A DNA stretch of 64,000 bases from Pocillopora verrucosa (lineage: Eukaryota; Cnidaria; Anthozoa; Scleractinia; Pocilloporidae). Positions 11,788 through 23,671 of this stretch are shown here, one piece after another. The stretch's first letter is position 1. Each line of letters starts with the position of its first letter. The DNA lies in NCBI RefSeq assembly GCF_036669915.1, contig NC_089319.1, forward strand, positions 22,042,065 through 22,106,064, given 5' to 3'. A model generated the notes under the pieces. It was not told the DNA's origin. It worked only from the letters and a program-made list of their open reading frames with translations, and did not search any database. The position numbers and the translations under genes are program-made.

Positions 11788-11917
11788 GACTCGCACCCAG
11801 TCGTTAGTGGTGCCTTCGAAGTGAGAGAAGACTTGAATCTAGATTATTAAGAAAAAGGTGTCATAACGCCCAATATTCTCTCGTCCGAAAAATGCAAATA
11901 ATAATTGGGTGCGAGTC
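11788..11917. mobile_element. 130-bp MITE with TA target duplication (Tc1/mariner-like)
   Basis: The left end GACTCGCACCCA and the right end TGGGTGCGAGTC are perfect 12-bp inverted repeats. Each is flanked by TA (11786-11787 and 11918-11919), as expected for Tc1/mariner-type insertion. The 106-bp interior is non-coding. The copy-B counterpart is at 31887-32016. Confidence 0.75.
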
Positions 11918-12696
11918 TAATTTCTGGAAGCTAGTAATATCTCATCATTCAGTTCTGTACATATAATACAAGATTGTATTGCTATATAGTGGATATATTA
12001 TTAGACATAAGAAATAATAAGCTCTTTATATATTCCAGATTACATCGTATTACAGTTACAATGATTAACTTACAAGACTGAGTATTCTGAGAAAAACCCA
12101 AAGTAATGAAATGAAACACTTTCCAGGCAAGAAACACCATCACATAGAATGAGTATAAAAATACTTGGGCAGATAAGGACACAGCTGTAAAACGTTGTAC
12201 AGAGATGCCAAGATTGAAGAGTCTTTTCTCAATGAATTTATTTTGAAAACGTCAGAAACACATAAAGGGTGAAAAGAAAAGGGACCAATTCCAGAGATGT
12301 CCGTTTACGTCCTAAAAAAATTGGCATGAGCAAATTGAAGCCTCCTTTCTGTTCAGGGGACACTTGATCAAGTCCCGACTATGTCCCATGAATAAAATTC
12401 CAATATAAATCTAATGAGTAAAACACACACGAAACAGGCCGCCGTTTACGTTCATCTAACAACGACCCGAGTAGTAGGTACGCGACTCTTCTTGGGGAAG
12501 ACGCTCTTTCCACGGCATTTCATTACAACAACGTAACACCTCACTGTTGCCTAGTAATACAATATAGGCCGACCCATACTCTGATGAGTCACACAACACA
12601 ACAGGTAATGGAATACTGTTTCTCAAAGCGTGGCTAATGTTCAACTTTTAACACAACACATCACACTACAATGTTACTAAGAGTGCGATTTAACCG

Positions 12697-12840
12697 CGCC
12701 CTGTTGTTCAGAGGACGGATAGCACTATCCGACGGACAAATCGCCATCCAGTGGTTAACTGTGAAGAAAGTTTACTACGCTATCACCGGAAAGATGTTTA
12801 TCCAGTGGATAGCATTATCCACCCTGTGAACAACTAGGCC
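12697..12840. repeat. MITE-like repeat, family 3 (GGATAGCRCTATCC type)
   Basis: The outer ends (CCTGTTGTTCAGAGG... and ...CCTGTGAACAACTAGGCC) are approximate inverted repeats. The interior carries palindromic cores such as GGATAGCACTATCC and copies of ATCCAGTGGATA. Related elements are at 18741-18883, 20628-20772 and 21391-21530. Confidence 0.65.
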
Positions 12841-14056
12841 TTGGTGTATAATCTCATCCGCCCACCGAATTACTAGGCCCTCAAGTTAGAAGTAGCTACG
12901 TTACGATTTCAGAGGCTTACTAGTGTCTAGAACTCGTCATTTTCATTCCGATATATCATTTAAATCTTCATTTGTCCTAGTTGCTTTTCAATTTGCTTTT
13001 AGCTTTCTAATGTTATTTACCCGACCAAAATACTTTTACGCAGTCTTTTACTAAGAAATTTATTTTCTATAATCCAAATTGGCCTAAACTAATGTGAAAT
13101 AATTTGTATGGTAGCACGACAATTTAGTTACGATTATATTACGACGTGTTTGTAAAACTAGTACAAGAAATAATTCAAGACACTATTCTCTACTTTAAGT
13201 AAGACTTTCTCTTAAGCGGGAAAACTATTCTTTTAAAAAATGTATTAATGTATTAAGCTATTTGTAATCTGCCTAGTAGCCGCTCAAAAGTTGCCGAAAA
13301 TTTAAAGACGAACTATGGATACCTCGATGTTTGACCGATCGATGATCGCGGAAAAACCGCAACCAAACGAATGAAAACTTTGACGAACTATCGACTTCTT
13401 CACCAACATAGATTATTCAGGAAATATCTACCAACAAACCAAAGTCACCTCAAACAGATTTAACTGATAAATACAACGTTTGAGGTCACTTTATCGAGTC
13501 ACTTCTTAACTTACTCCTTAAACTCTTAAGCTGACTAGTTACCGACAACACACCACGAACAAAAAGGCTACCGAATGCCGACCGAATTTCTCCCGAAATT
13601 TTTATCCGACAAGCAACGTACAGACCGATCGACTGAGTAGCGCGTAGTCGTTTAATCGACGTTCGTGCTGGGGTGAAAATTTACGACCGCTGACTTATTT
13701 GGTACCAAGTAAGCGTTTTCACATAATAAAGTATTTCTGTTGCTTTACACATAGAGCAATTTTCAATGGAATGTCGCAAGTAATCCGGAATTACTTAAGT
13801 TCTGCTTTACCTCGCTCTGTGGTTAGCCCAGAAAACTCGTGCCATCCTTTCAGACGCAACACCAACAACAGTCGTGGCTTGGTCACCCACATTTTCCCAC
13901 GCTTTGGGTAGTTTGCCTGTATTAAATATGAGTTATCATCGGCTAACGATAATGCTTTTCTTTGTTATGATAACTTTGGTTTCCGTTCTTCGACAGTCAA
14001 TTGAAAAATGCTCTTACTAGCTCCCGTTTGAATTGAAGCAACCGTTAATTAAAACG

Positions 14057-14066
14057 TATAAAAGGG
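14057..14066 (+). promoter_or_regulatory. TATA-like box antisense to the AHR 3' end
   Basis: TATAAAAGGG on the plus strand lies about 90 bp beyond the AHR stop codon (minus-strand gene), followed by GC-rich sequence. It could drive an antisense transcript, but a chance match is equally plausible. It is preserved in copy B. Confidence 0.2.
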
Positions 14067-14156
14067 TCGCGCGTCTCTCGGAAGCTAAGAAACAGAGCAA
14101 GACTTCCTTTCCCTGCCACACCATTTTCATGCAAACAACCAAGTTAGACTCTCTAG

Positions 14157-17100
14157 TTATAGGGTAAGCATCATTCTAAGTAAGCTATTTCCACCTTGAT
14201 GTAAATTTGGATCCACATTCTTCGCACCTCCGGGCTCTTTCTGAAAAGTTTGTTTTTGAAAGCGTTGATTCACACCGGACTGGTTTAAGTGCATACCATT
14301 CGGAGGCTGAAATGCATCGGATAGCTGCACAGATTCTGAGAGATGTCCATTGTGAAACTGTTCAGGGTTAGTGTAAGGAGCCATGGTAGTGTTTGCATAC
14401 AAGCTTGGCGTAATTTCATCCACGCTTGGCATATCTTCGATTTTTGGGGGCAAATTCTGAGCTAGGTTAGTGGCATTAGTTGATGAAAACCACAGGCTAG
14501 TGTCTTGACTTGGTACACTTGTGGTGTTGGAGTTTAACATAAAATCAAGAGGAAAATGGTTTGCAGAAGTAGCATCTACGACTGGGTTAAAACCAGCACC
14601 CCTTTGAGGGTGGGGTAGTCCATTATGGTTATGTTGGTAGCTCGGCGTAAATGACTGAGGGAGGGTTCCCTCTGGGGAACGGAATGCTGGATTAAACTCC
14701 TGCCCATTGTGCAACGATGATGGCAATCCATCTATGGTTGCTGACATCTGATGAATTTCCTGCTTAGATATGCCGTTAACAAAGGCGTTTGAAGAATTCA
14801 CATGGCTGAGGCTACTCATGTCTGGTAAAAACGGATATACAAAGTTATCTGCGTCGGGTTGTTGAGTTCCAACGAACTGCGTGCTCGTAACATTGCCTTG
14901 AACCATCCCGGGTAAAGTGCACCCGTTTGGTTGATAAGGCGGACGCATTTCACTCTGCAAAGCCTGCGGATAGTTCATCGAACACTCATCGTCGTCATCC
15001 GGGAAACTTACCTCAGGTAGAACAGGCGATGAGTCAACTGGATAACCGGCCCAAGGATCAGCGACATTGTGAACACTTCCCCCATTGATAGCAAGTGTGT
15101 TATCAGCCCGAGGTAGATGGGTTAAGGAGTTTGCTTCATCACCCATAAGGAATTGTTTGATGCGATGAATCTCTTCGTGAGCCGACTTACTCCGTTTTGA
15201 GAACAAATGAGTTGAATCATTCCGGTTTTCCGTCTTGAAGTTGTGACCAGTTCCACTGTGCGCCAAAGTTGGCTTCATCTCTACAGGCTGCCTGTTCAGG
15301 TGTGCAGACCCAAACATACACGACTTTGATGAACCTGACGTCAAGTCAAACGTAGGCAATTTAGGACCGCTAGGTTCTGCCACATTGGTTGCACTGCTAA
15401 AGTCAGTAATCTCAATATCTTTGGAGTCGTCCAGTAACACTTCATCAGGCATGACAGTCATTCCTACGATGTAAAGAAAAGAACAACTTTTATTGTTACC
15501 TTAACTACGTCATTTTCTTTGTTAAGGATTTCATCAGCCTTAGCAACTACTGGCATAAAGACGATTGTTTGGCAGCTAAAAAGAAGCAATGTCAAATTCG
15601 TATAAATCTACCAATGTTCTATCACCCATACTGCAATCTGATCGGTTACGCCGTTCGCTATCTATTCGGTGATGGATAGTAAGCGGTCTTGCAGTGTGTG
15701 ATTGTAAACAAAATAATAAAAATTAAAAAATAAAAAAACTAGAGCCTCTTTTGTTGTGAGGTTTTGAACGACCAGTGGAAGTGTGCCAAAACAACTAAGA
15801 TTATTCGCTCTCCATTTCAATGCCTGATAATTGACTCGAGCTTCTTAACTAGCACGCGACAGAAATCTCCCTTTTTGCGAAGTGTAAAGCTACCTTCAGC
15901 TTTAAAGTGAAAAAAAATTGGTTCAGTCGGATAGGAAACAAACAAAAAAAATAAAAAAGAATTGGTTCAGTCGTATAGGAAACAACGAAAGAAGCAAGAA
16001 TAAACCAAGGATGGCTAATTAAAGAGATTAAAACAGATGTTATTTGACACACTTGAAAAAACTGAAACTACGCTTAACACAAACCTTGCCCACTGATGTT
16101 ACCAGTTTCCCTGGAAGTGGCCAGAGGTGGCACGGCAGCTGAAACAAGGCTGTTGGACGAGAATGATCTACCCAATGGGGTTGGTATCCCTGTGTGTGCC
16201 CCACTTGATGCACCTGTTATGCCTTGTGGAAGTAGTCCGTTTGGTGGGGGTGGGGGATATGATCTGTCTACTGCACACGGCAAATCCACTGGGCGTGGTT
16301 CATCTGGTACATTTTGTGACCGGGAAGGAACAGATGAAGGAACAGATGAAGGAACAGCGCCCGTTTGAAGTCCATTCGCTTGTGGTGGTGGTGGTGGTGG
16401 TGGTGGTGGTGTTTTAAGCCCTTTTTCTTGACTAATTACCATCAGACGTGCATTGTGGTCATCCTCACCGGGAACCGAAGGAAGAGACTTCTGACGAGAC
16501 TTCCATTCAAGGAGCGCTTCATAACAAACCTTTCTGAAGTATGGTCCTTGTTCATCGCTGAAAGAAGTAAAAAAATTTAACGAGAAACTCAATGAGAAAT
16601 TTAAAGTAGACGCAAGGTAAATGCATGTCGAATCCCTTGCACTGTGGACAATATAGTTAGAAGATCTTCCTATAAAACAACCCTATAAGGGAGTAGTTAT
16701 GATTTATAATTAGCACAAGGAGAAGGTCTGTTTTCCATTTTTCAACCGTCCACCATCTTGGAAAAAGCCCTCTCTTCCCCTCCTCACACACAGGCGCATC
16801 ATATTCCCACGAGAATCACACTCCCACGCAAGTCCCATTCCCACACGAGTCACACTCCCACGCTGCGCAAATAAAGAAGAGGACTGGTGACGAGTCAGTG
16901 CCCTGTACATCACTTTAAACCAAAACTAAAAGAGGAAAGAAAATTGTTCGACTCACTTCAAAAGAACATTGTCAGCAGTAATAGCCTCTGGCTTGTTATT
17001 CTTATCATACAGAGTCCTTGCCTTCCCTCTGATCCACTGGAATACTCCTTGACCATTTGTAAGCCTGAACACTATTTCACATACTCCTGTAGCTGTGACT

Positions 17101-20100
17101 ACAATGACAAAAAAAATGTGTATGTTAAATACCTCTCTGCGATTTAAGTCAGTATATCGAAGCGCCTCTCGAGTTCTCAAAACTCACCCCAGTTTGAGTA
17201 GCAAGAAGTGCCTAGGGGTGCTACTCCTTTGGAAATGTATTCTCGGCCATCACAGAGTGCTTGTGATTGCTCGCGAGGGTAGCGCGTACACTCCCATTCA
17301 CAAGAGCCAGAGACTTAAATGGTCACCTTAGTAAACATTAGTTGGTCGCATCAAGCAACGCTTTCTCTCTCGAACACCTTGATTGACGCAACCAAACGAC
17401 AGCTGTCACGAAGTCTAAGAAACAAACGCATATAACTGCGGACAACTATCGATGATAAATTAAAATCCCCTCTACGGTAACAGAAGAGTGCTTACTTTGT
17501 TGGTGGGCCAACATCAGACTTGGGATATCGTCAGGATGAGCAATCATATAACCAGTCATATTTACAGCCTCCTTATCAGGATAAAACAAAGATTTCTGTC
17601 CTCTGTCGACACAAACAGAAATAAAACACTAACTGTCAACATTGCGTTGAATAAGCAATAGAATACAAGTTGCAAAGCCAAGTTAAAACACTTTAAAGAA
17701 GCCCCCAAAGTGCAACGCTGCAAGGGGTTCCTAAAGGAACTTCATTACTGTCAAGTTGTTAGTTTCCTGTATTGGGAAAAGATTTCCGCTTGTCTATATG
17801 ACCTTCAGCTTGAAACTCATTTACAACCTAAATGTTAGGTCACGCAATTTTAAGACCTTATCAGGCGGCTACGATTTTCATGGCTGCCTACAGGAAAGTG
17901 CAAATGCAGAGTGTGCTACCAAATTTTCGGCAAGCGAAAAGATAGGCAGGTGAAAAAAGGAAAGAGCGTCAGAGTAAACAAAAATTGGGGGGGGGGGGGG
18001 GAGGGAGGGAGAGAGAAGGAGAGCTTCTCATCCCACTGCTGATTCCTCCTAAAACCGTCCAGCATTGTTTTTCGCCAGGCATTTTTCCAGCTATTTCGCT
18101 CGTCCTTTCTTCCTTGGAATTTCAGTGGTACAGGCTAGTTTGTAAGGGACTTTGGAACAATTTCTGCCACATGGATTTAAATATGAAACACACCTTGTGT
18201 CAAGCTTGCGTACCCTCAGATCTAGTCCCATCTTACAACTGTACAACTGAAGCAACTCTTTAGGAGTACTGGTAAATGGATTGGCGGGGTTGACTGGAGT
18301 AACAAGAGCGAATAATCCAAACTGCTTCTTCTTGCCATTCAGTAGAGGCTTGATTTTTCCGTCAAATTAAATGACTGTGTGATGATCGAAAAATAAGAAC
18401 CACATTCACCCTTTCGCTCTTAAAATCTGATTCTTAATTCTACCCTATAACTGTTACACATTCCTTGTCACTTAGTTATGAGAATTTGATGTTAAATCAA
18501 GGCAACAACCTCTACCCAATAAGTTTGGGTATTCTCATTATCTGTTTTCTGGATTAAGTATGGATATTATAGGGAGAAGTTTCATGTAAATCCCTTTTGA
18601 AGTTTGAGGGTTAACACAAAACAGGGTCTGGAACCAAGTTTAAGATTTGGCAATAACACCAACGATAAGAATTAATATTAAAAATACCTTTAACAACACT
18701 GAACCAATCAGAGCAAGCACATTTCTATCATCACTTCCCCCGGTTATGCAAAGGATGGATAACACTAACCACTGAATAAATCTCTATCCAGTGGACAGCA
18801 CAGTAGGCTTTGTTAACGCTTTTCCGCTGTATAGCGATTCATCCATCCAATACCATAATTTACCCCTCAAACAACCAAAGCCTGAGCTACTACTATTGAA
18901 GACTGAGCCTGAACGTAGTTGAGTTTGATTGACACTGTAAATGATTGCAGTCGTGCATGTCGCTTTTAAGGAGTGTTTTTTCTTAGAAAAGGTGTGAGAG
19001 GATAAAAAAAAAAAAAAAAACGGTGGTGTTTAAAGAAAGAAAACCTGGGATTTTGACTTTGTGATACTAAACTTATAATTCCACGGAGGCATTACCGAAA
19101 CTACAACTCGTGTGACAAGTTTTACCACAGCTTCGTGTTTACTACTGTAACTACCTACCCTATAGTAGAATGGACTAACGTGGCTTGACTGTCTTCCTGC
19201 ATGGCACTTGATGCTGCAGAAGCACAATTGAGGAATTGGTTGTTCTGGAAACAAAGATTGTTAAAGTTATATTTAGGCTCTTGAACTTTTGATGATTTTT
19301 TCTACAATAGACTAGGTTTCAAGAGTAATTTTCACTTCGGTGTTGAAAGTAAATCTGGGATGTTATGGTCATTTTTCAAATTCATTAAAAAATAAATAAA
19401 ATTTAAAACTAGAAGTAATCACAGGTTACGGAGTGCGTTTGAGTTACCAGTTGACTTTAGAGTCTGGCGTGGTTGTTCGTGTAAGCTATTTTGTTAGGAA
19501 AGGCCTAAACTCCTTATACAGTCAGTTAGAGATTGGTTCCCAAAAATTACTTTAACCCATTCACACCTAAGCGTAACACGTGCCTACGCAAAAGTTAAAA
19601 TTTGGAGAAACAAACAGGTACACGGATCGGATTTCAAAGTAAATAAGCAAATTTGTCTGTGTGTGAAGATAATTTATGTTACATGGAATTATCTTTAACT
19701 AAAAAGCAAGACGAAAGTGATCGAGAAATAATTCGGGACGAAAGCTTTATTCAAAACAGTTCTTGATTTGCTGTTAGAAGCTAAAAACGTCCACATTGGT
19801 CACGTGTAAAAATAAACTTCTGTAAAATTACTGGTAAATTGAATACTGATAAAGACTGGAGAATTTCATACAGAGTTCAATGTTGATACCTTCCAATTCT
19901 TGACAATCAAGTCCTATTCCGTTTTCCAACTCGACAATTCTCTTCAAAAATAAAAAAAAGTAGAGATAAATGGGTCAGTTAGTTAAGTACAAAAACTTAG
20001 CGAAATAAAGTATTTATCGCAGGACAAACTTGCCGTTTGATATTTCACTATTTCAGGCTCTGTATGATAGCTTCCTTAAGTAAGCATGGAAAGAATAATT

Positions 20101-21984
20101 GAGCCCCCAGCCATCCCTCCCTTGCGTCTCAATCACTGACATGATCAAACTCAAGAACAAATAAGAGTACAATTTTTTTTTTAAAAAAAGTCAAAATCTT
20201 GTGCACAGTAGCTAAGTAATTACCGAGCAGGCAACCTAAAAGATGTGCACCAGTGAGGAGTAAGAAAGCTTCACATTAACCAAACCAACATTTAGTCTCC
20301 TAAGATGGTTGGGGGGTGAGCCCTTTGACTCCACTGATCTTAAAAGAAAATTCTCCCTTCTGGATGTCACCATTTCCTTGTAAAGTATACAAAATAATTT
20401 GGCATTGGATCAAGATAACACCCTGCAGCTCATAAGCCTGCCTATTCTCATTACAAGCTCGCAGGATAGTGTGTTAAAATCACATTTGTTTGGGGGATTA
20501 ATACATAAAATCTTTCAAACATTCAGCGTTACTACATTCTCCAATTTAAATTTCATAGTATTGTCTGAAAAGAGAATCCTTTAAGATTGTTCAATGTAAA
20601 TTGTTTGCTTTGTGAAAAGAAAACCTGGCCTGGTTGTTCAAAGGTTGGATAACGCTATCCACAGGATAAATCTCTATTCATTGAATAACACTATCCATCT
20701 TGCCATCACTTATCCCCTGAATAGTGATTTGTCTGTTGGATAGCATTATCTGCCCTTTATACAACTGGGTCCTGATTAATGAGACAGATAACTCACAGCT
20801 CTTGCAGACCGTCGTAAGCATCTTTCAAATCCTACAACATCTTCCTGGTGTACAAAATTGAGGAAATTCTGGTGCATCAAAAATGTCTGTTGAAAGAGGA
20901 ATCATTTCATTTAGTCTTCAACAAAATAACAGCCCAGGCATAACTGGTAAGTCTTCATGGCTCCAGTGAACATCCACTGGTAGAGTTAATCTGACTTTGT
21001 TAAGTTATTGCAACTTCCTAAAGAGTTGGGCTGGGTAGATTTCATGTTTGTAACCCTTGCATGGAGGCAAGATGTGGAGAGGGGGAGGAAACTCTCGCTA
21101 CCTACTGGGGTGATGCTGATAAGAAATTCTAAAACAATAAACCTCACAAAATAGAGAGAAGTGTGTGTGACTCCTACTGAGCTAACCATCATCATCCTTC
21201 AAAGAGACTTCAACCATCCCATCTCTCCTGCATCGGGGTTTTTCTGCTTCCCCCTTCACCTGAGCTAATAGGACACCCAAAAATGACAAAAAATTGCACC
21301 CTAATTATCTTCATTTAGACTCTTTAATAATAGTATATGTATTTCTTCATTTCAAACCCCTTAAGCTGGAGCTTAACTCATTCTTAAAGCCTGGCCCTAG
21401 TTGCTTGAAGGGTGGTGAATGCTAAGATTTATTCATGGATAGCACAGAGTATTTTGTTACCACTACCTTACCCACTGGATAGTGATTTATCGGTTAGATG
21501 GCATTATTGGTCCTACAAACACCTGGGCCCTTTTTTTAAACTTTGCTTACTTATAAGGCCTGGTATCACAACCTTCCAAGGATAGTTTTGTTTTCTTGCA
21601 CGAGTTTTGTTTCATACTGTGTCTAATTTACCTTACCCTTTAACTCCCATGAGTGACCATGACAGAATTTCTCCTTACAATATCAATACAACATCAACCA
21701 GATAAGTGATGAGAATAAAGAAAAATATCAAGTTTAGGATTAGTTTATCCAATACTAAATTCTCTGAACTAACATTACAATAATTGTATGGTTGACAGTA
21801 AGGGGAATTACAAATTTGATCTGGGAGTTGGAGGGTTAAGTGATCTTTTGGGTTTTTTTTTTTTTTAATCATATACATCTTCTTCATTAGTTACCTGAGT
21901 GTATCCAAGATATCTATAGACATTCTCTGACGCAAAGAAGACATCTCCTGAATCTGACAGAACCAGGAAAAAGGAATCCAAGGC
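14157..21984 (-). CDS. AHR: Aryl hydrocarbon receptor, exons 4-12 only (copy A; partial, one frameshift)
   Basis: Nine exons of AHR are present: 21984-21895, 20886-20797, 19941-19890, 19244-19159, 18374-18194, 17602-17496, 17098-16957, 16557-16085 and 15463-14157 (TAA). They encode PAS-A, PAS-B and the long C-terminal region. Exons 1-3 (bHLH) are absent because the contig ends inside intron 3 at the N gap. The exon at 18374-18194 is 1 nt shorter than its counterpart in copy B: CAAATTAAATG where copy B has CAAATTTAAATG. That throws it out of frame and gives a stop about 12 codons in. Copy B restores both reading frame and phase, so the deletion is either a sequence error or a null allele. The polyproline tract is one codon longer than in copy B. 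This is most likely not a second gene but the same locus as 52281-34250. Confidence 0.88.
16382..16411 (-). repeat. Polyproline-coding trinucleotide repeat in AHR
   Basis: A GGT/ACC-type triplet run (CCA/CCACCA on the coding strand) encodes an uninterrupted run of about ten prolines in the exon after PAS-B. Copy B (36472-36499) has one unit fewer. Confidence 0.85.
16793..16868 (-). repeat. Short minisatellite with a strict XRE-type motif, AHR intron
   Basis: On the minus strand the sequence is a degenerate tandem array of about four units of GTGGGARTGTGAYTC type, period ~17-19 bp. One junction forms TTGCGTG (16831-16825), a full match to the dioxin/xenobiotic response element consensus TNGCGTG bound by AHR-ARNT. 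It lies in the intron between the PAS-B end exon and the polyproline exon. The same array is at about 36881-36956 in copy B. Confidence 0.5.
18440..18614. repeat. MITE, family 1, inverted and partial
   Basis: In an AHR intron, blocks such as TGGATATTATAGGGAGAAG and GGGTATTCTCATTATCTG are the reverse complement of the family-1 interior at 4974-5185. The right end GTTTGAGGGTTAA resembles the terminus. The left end is decayed. The copy-B counterpart is at about 38533-38702. Confidence 0.55.
18741..18883. repeat. MITE-like repeat, family 3
   Basis: The ends GGTTATGCAAAGGATGGATAA and the 3' CAAACAACCAAAGCC, with an interior containing CTCTATCCAGTGGACAGCA, resemble the family-3 pattern but are diverged. 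It is within an AHR intron. The copy-B counterpart is at 38831-38973. Confidence 0.5.
20628..20772. repeat. MITE-like repeat, family 3 (best copy)
   Basis: The left end GGCCTGGTTGTTCAAAGG is followed by the palindromic core TGGATAACGCTATCCA. The right half has TTGGATAGCATTATCTG and ends ACAACTGGGTCC, an imperfect inverted repeat of the left end. It is in the AHR intron just upstream of the splice donor of exon 5. The copy-B counterpart is at 40721-40865. Confidence 0.65.
21391..21530. repeat. MITE-like repeat, family 3
   Basis: The sequence begins CTGGCCCTAGTTGCTTGAAGG and ends CACCTGGGCCC, approximate inverted ends. The interior contains CCACTGGATAGTGATTTATC, shared with the copy at 20628-20772. 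The copy-B counterpart is at 41484-41623. Confidence 0.6.
21633..21839. mobile_element. MITE, family 1, subfamily with GAGTGACCA
   Basis: The element runs from a terminus of TTAACCCTTTAACTCCCA type (one A missing in copy A) to GGGAGTTGGAGGGTTAA, about 207 bp. It shares the subfamily block GACAGAATTTCTCCTTACAA with the element at 61821-62029. It lies just downstream of AHR exon 4. The copy-B counterpart is at 41728-41935, where the left terminus is complete. Confidence 0.75.
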
Positions 21985-23671
21985 CTGATGGTCATAGCAA
22001 GATTAAAAAGATATTTAGCATCCTGCCAGACATTAATAACTCCATGCACCTACTTTAGAATCCTTGCAATTGGCTCGCAGCATTGCAAATTAAGTTCCTT
22101 CTTTATTTCCTGTTCTATTTTTCCAAGAGATATGATGGATTTACAACCCCAAACTTCTCTAGACACATTTACCACCCATATAAACGATTTTAATTGTATT
22201 CATATAAAACAGAGAATATTTACAAGCTAGGCAACACAGGTGCAAACAGCTTTCAGTCTTAAACATGATCAATTGCGTACTATTCAAAAAAAGCTTTCAT
22301 CAGTCAATTAGTGAAGAGCAACCATTTTCTTTCCAGGTTCAGCTGCAAAGTTTTGGTCAATCATTTGCTTTGAACAAAAATTTGTTTGCAAAGGCGAGTA
22401 ATGGTAAACCATGAAACCATGACAAAAGCAACCACCATCATGAAATGCAAAAATATGTAAATTAAGAACTTCATTTCAAACATGCATAGTCATGCTGCAA
22501 AACATGAGTTTAGGTGCCTATGCATGTGAGTTTATCTGTCATTTAAGGCCAGCAATCAGGAACAAGTGTCTGGAGGCATCATCATGCTGATCATCTCAAA
22601 GCATTTCCAGCTAATCGATAAGTAAAAAAAGACATCTTGTAAGATGTTTCTGGAAACAAATATCATCTGTGGTTATGTAAACTGCAACTGCAAAATGCCC
22701 TGCAGCAATTTGAAAATAAACTTGTTAAGAATACTTAAAACCTATAAAAAAGTCTCCAAATTTGTCCTATATTTATCACAAATTAGCAAATAACAAAAGA
22801 CAAGTCACTCAAAAGTTTTCAGGGCCTATTTTTAGAGTCTAGTTAAACAGTCGCACCTGGAAGCCATTTAGAGTGAAGTGAAATGTGCTAATGGTAAATG
22901 TCCACATGAGCTACTTTAAGTAGATTTTAAAAAAAAGCGATCCTACTGTAACTGTCTATATGTCATAATCTTTAACACAGCTGACCAAAATTCACATGTC
23001 TATTAAAGGAAGTTGACCAAATGCATGAAAGGTCTCTTGCATGACGCAATTAACATAACAGACAATAAACTCTAGAAACTTCTTTAAATTTCAAATGTCA
23101 GACAGTGCATGATGTTTTCCTGTCGGAAACGCATCTTGATCTAATTATCCGTGAACTTGAACTTGAAATCGCTGTTGGAAAACCGCTTCTTTTAGATTAT
23201 TCTTCAGTTTAAATTGAAATCTAGGTTATCTCTTACGATTCCAATTTACGACGAGAAATTCTTATTTCCCTCAACAAATTTAGCGTTATGTTTCACTCTC
23301 ATCCTGTAATCAATACTAATTCTCTAATCCCATTTTGCTTGTCTGTTTTTCATGGCAAATTATGATTTTCCAAAAATAAATGACAAATTGACCACTTCAT
23401 GCACTCAGAGTATTTACAATGGGTAAAACGTTCACTTGAGTGACCGATTTGAATTTATCCTAATTTGACTTCAATGAAGGTCAACTGGAATTTGCTTTTG
23501 ATTCTTTAAATAGTAAAAAATGCTTGATGATCATATATATACAAACCTAAACCAAACATTATTACAAAAATGTAATATGCTGGCTTGGCTCCTGGAGTAA
23601 GAACTGTCAAATTGGGGATCAGTTTCACTTTAAGAACAGAGATTCAGAGGAATTATAACAACAAAAACATG

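Larger units (their letters stand above)
9449..14156. other. Intergenic region between PIDD1-like (5' side) and AHR (3' side)
   Basis: This is about 4.7 kb without a supported gene. It should hold the PIDD1-like 5' UTR and promoter and the AHR 3' UTR. A possible 5' UTR splice donor on the minus strand, TTGTAAGT, is at about 9533-9526 and would pair with the acceptor at 9478-9477. Visible structure includes a CACGTG box at 10523-10528 with GCGTG cores nearby (10505-10509), a G-rich tract at 10749-10771, a TA-flanked MITE at 11788-11917 and a GGATAACGCTATCC-type repeat at 12697-12840. The small ORFs here overlap on both strands and look incidental. Confidence 0.6.
3748..23671. repeat. Left copy (A) of a ~20 kb duplicated block
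   Basis: From TTTTTCAAATATAAC at 3748 to the last base before the N gap, this sequence reappears in the same orientation at 23772-43774. The match includes introns, MITEs and intergenic DNA. Identity is near complete over most of its length; differences are mainly 1-nt indels in homopolymers. The block carries PIDD1-like (complete, intact) and AHR exons 4-12. It ends exactly at the contig end, which argues for an unmerged contig overlap rather than a genomic duplication. Confidence 0.95.

Noticed and set aside
16096-16580. Several plus-strand ORFs, including poly-Val and poly-Trp runs
   Set aside because: They are the antisense of the AHR polyproline exon; the minus-strand frame is the conserved one.
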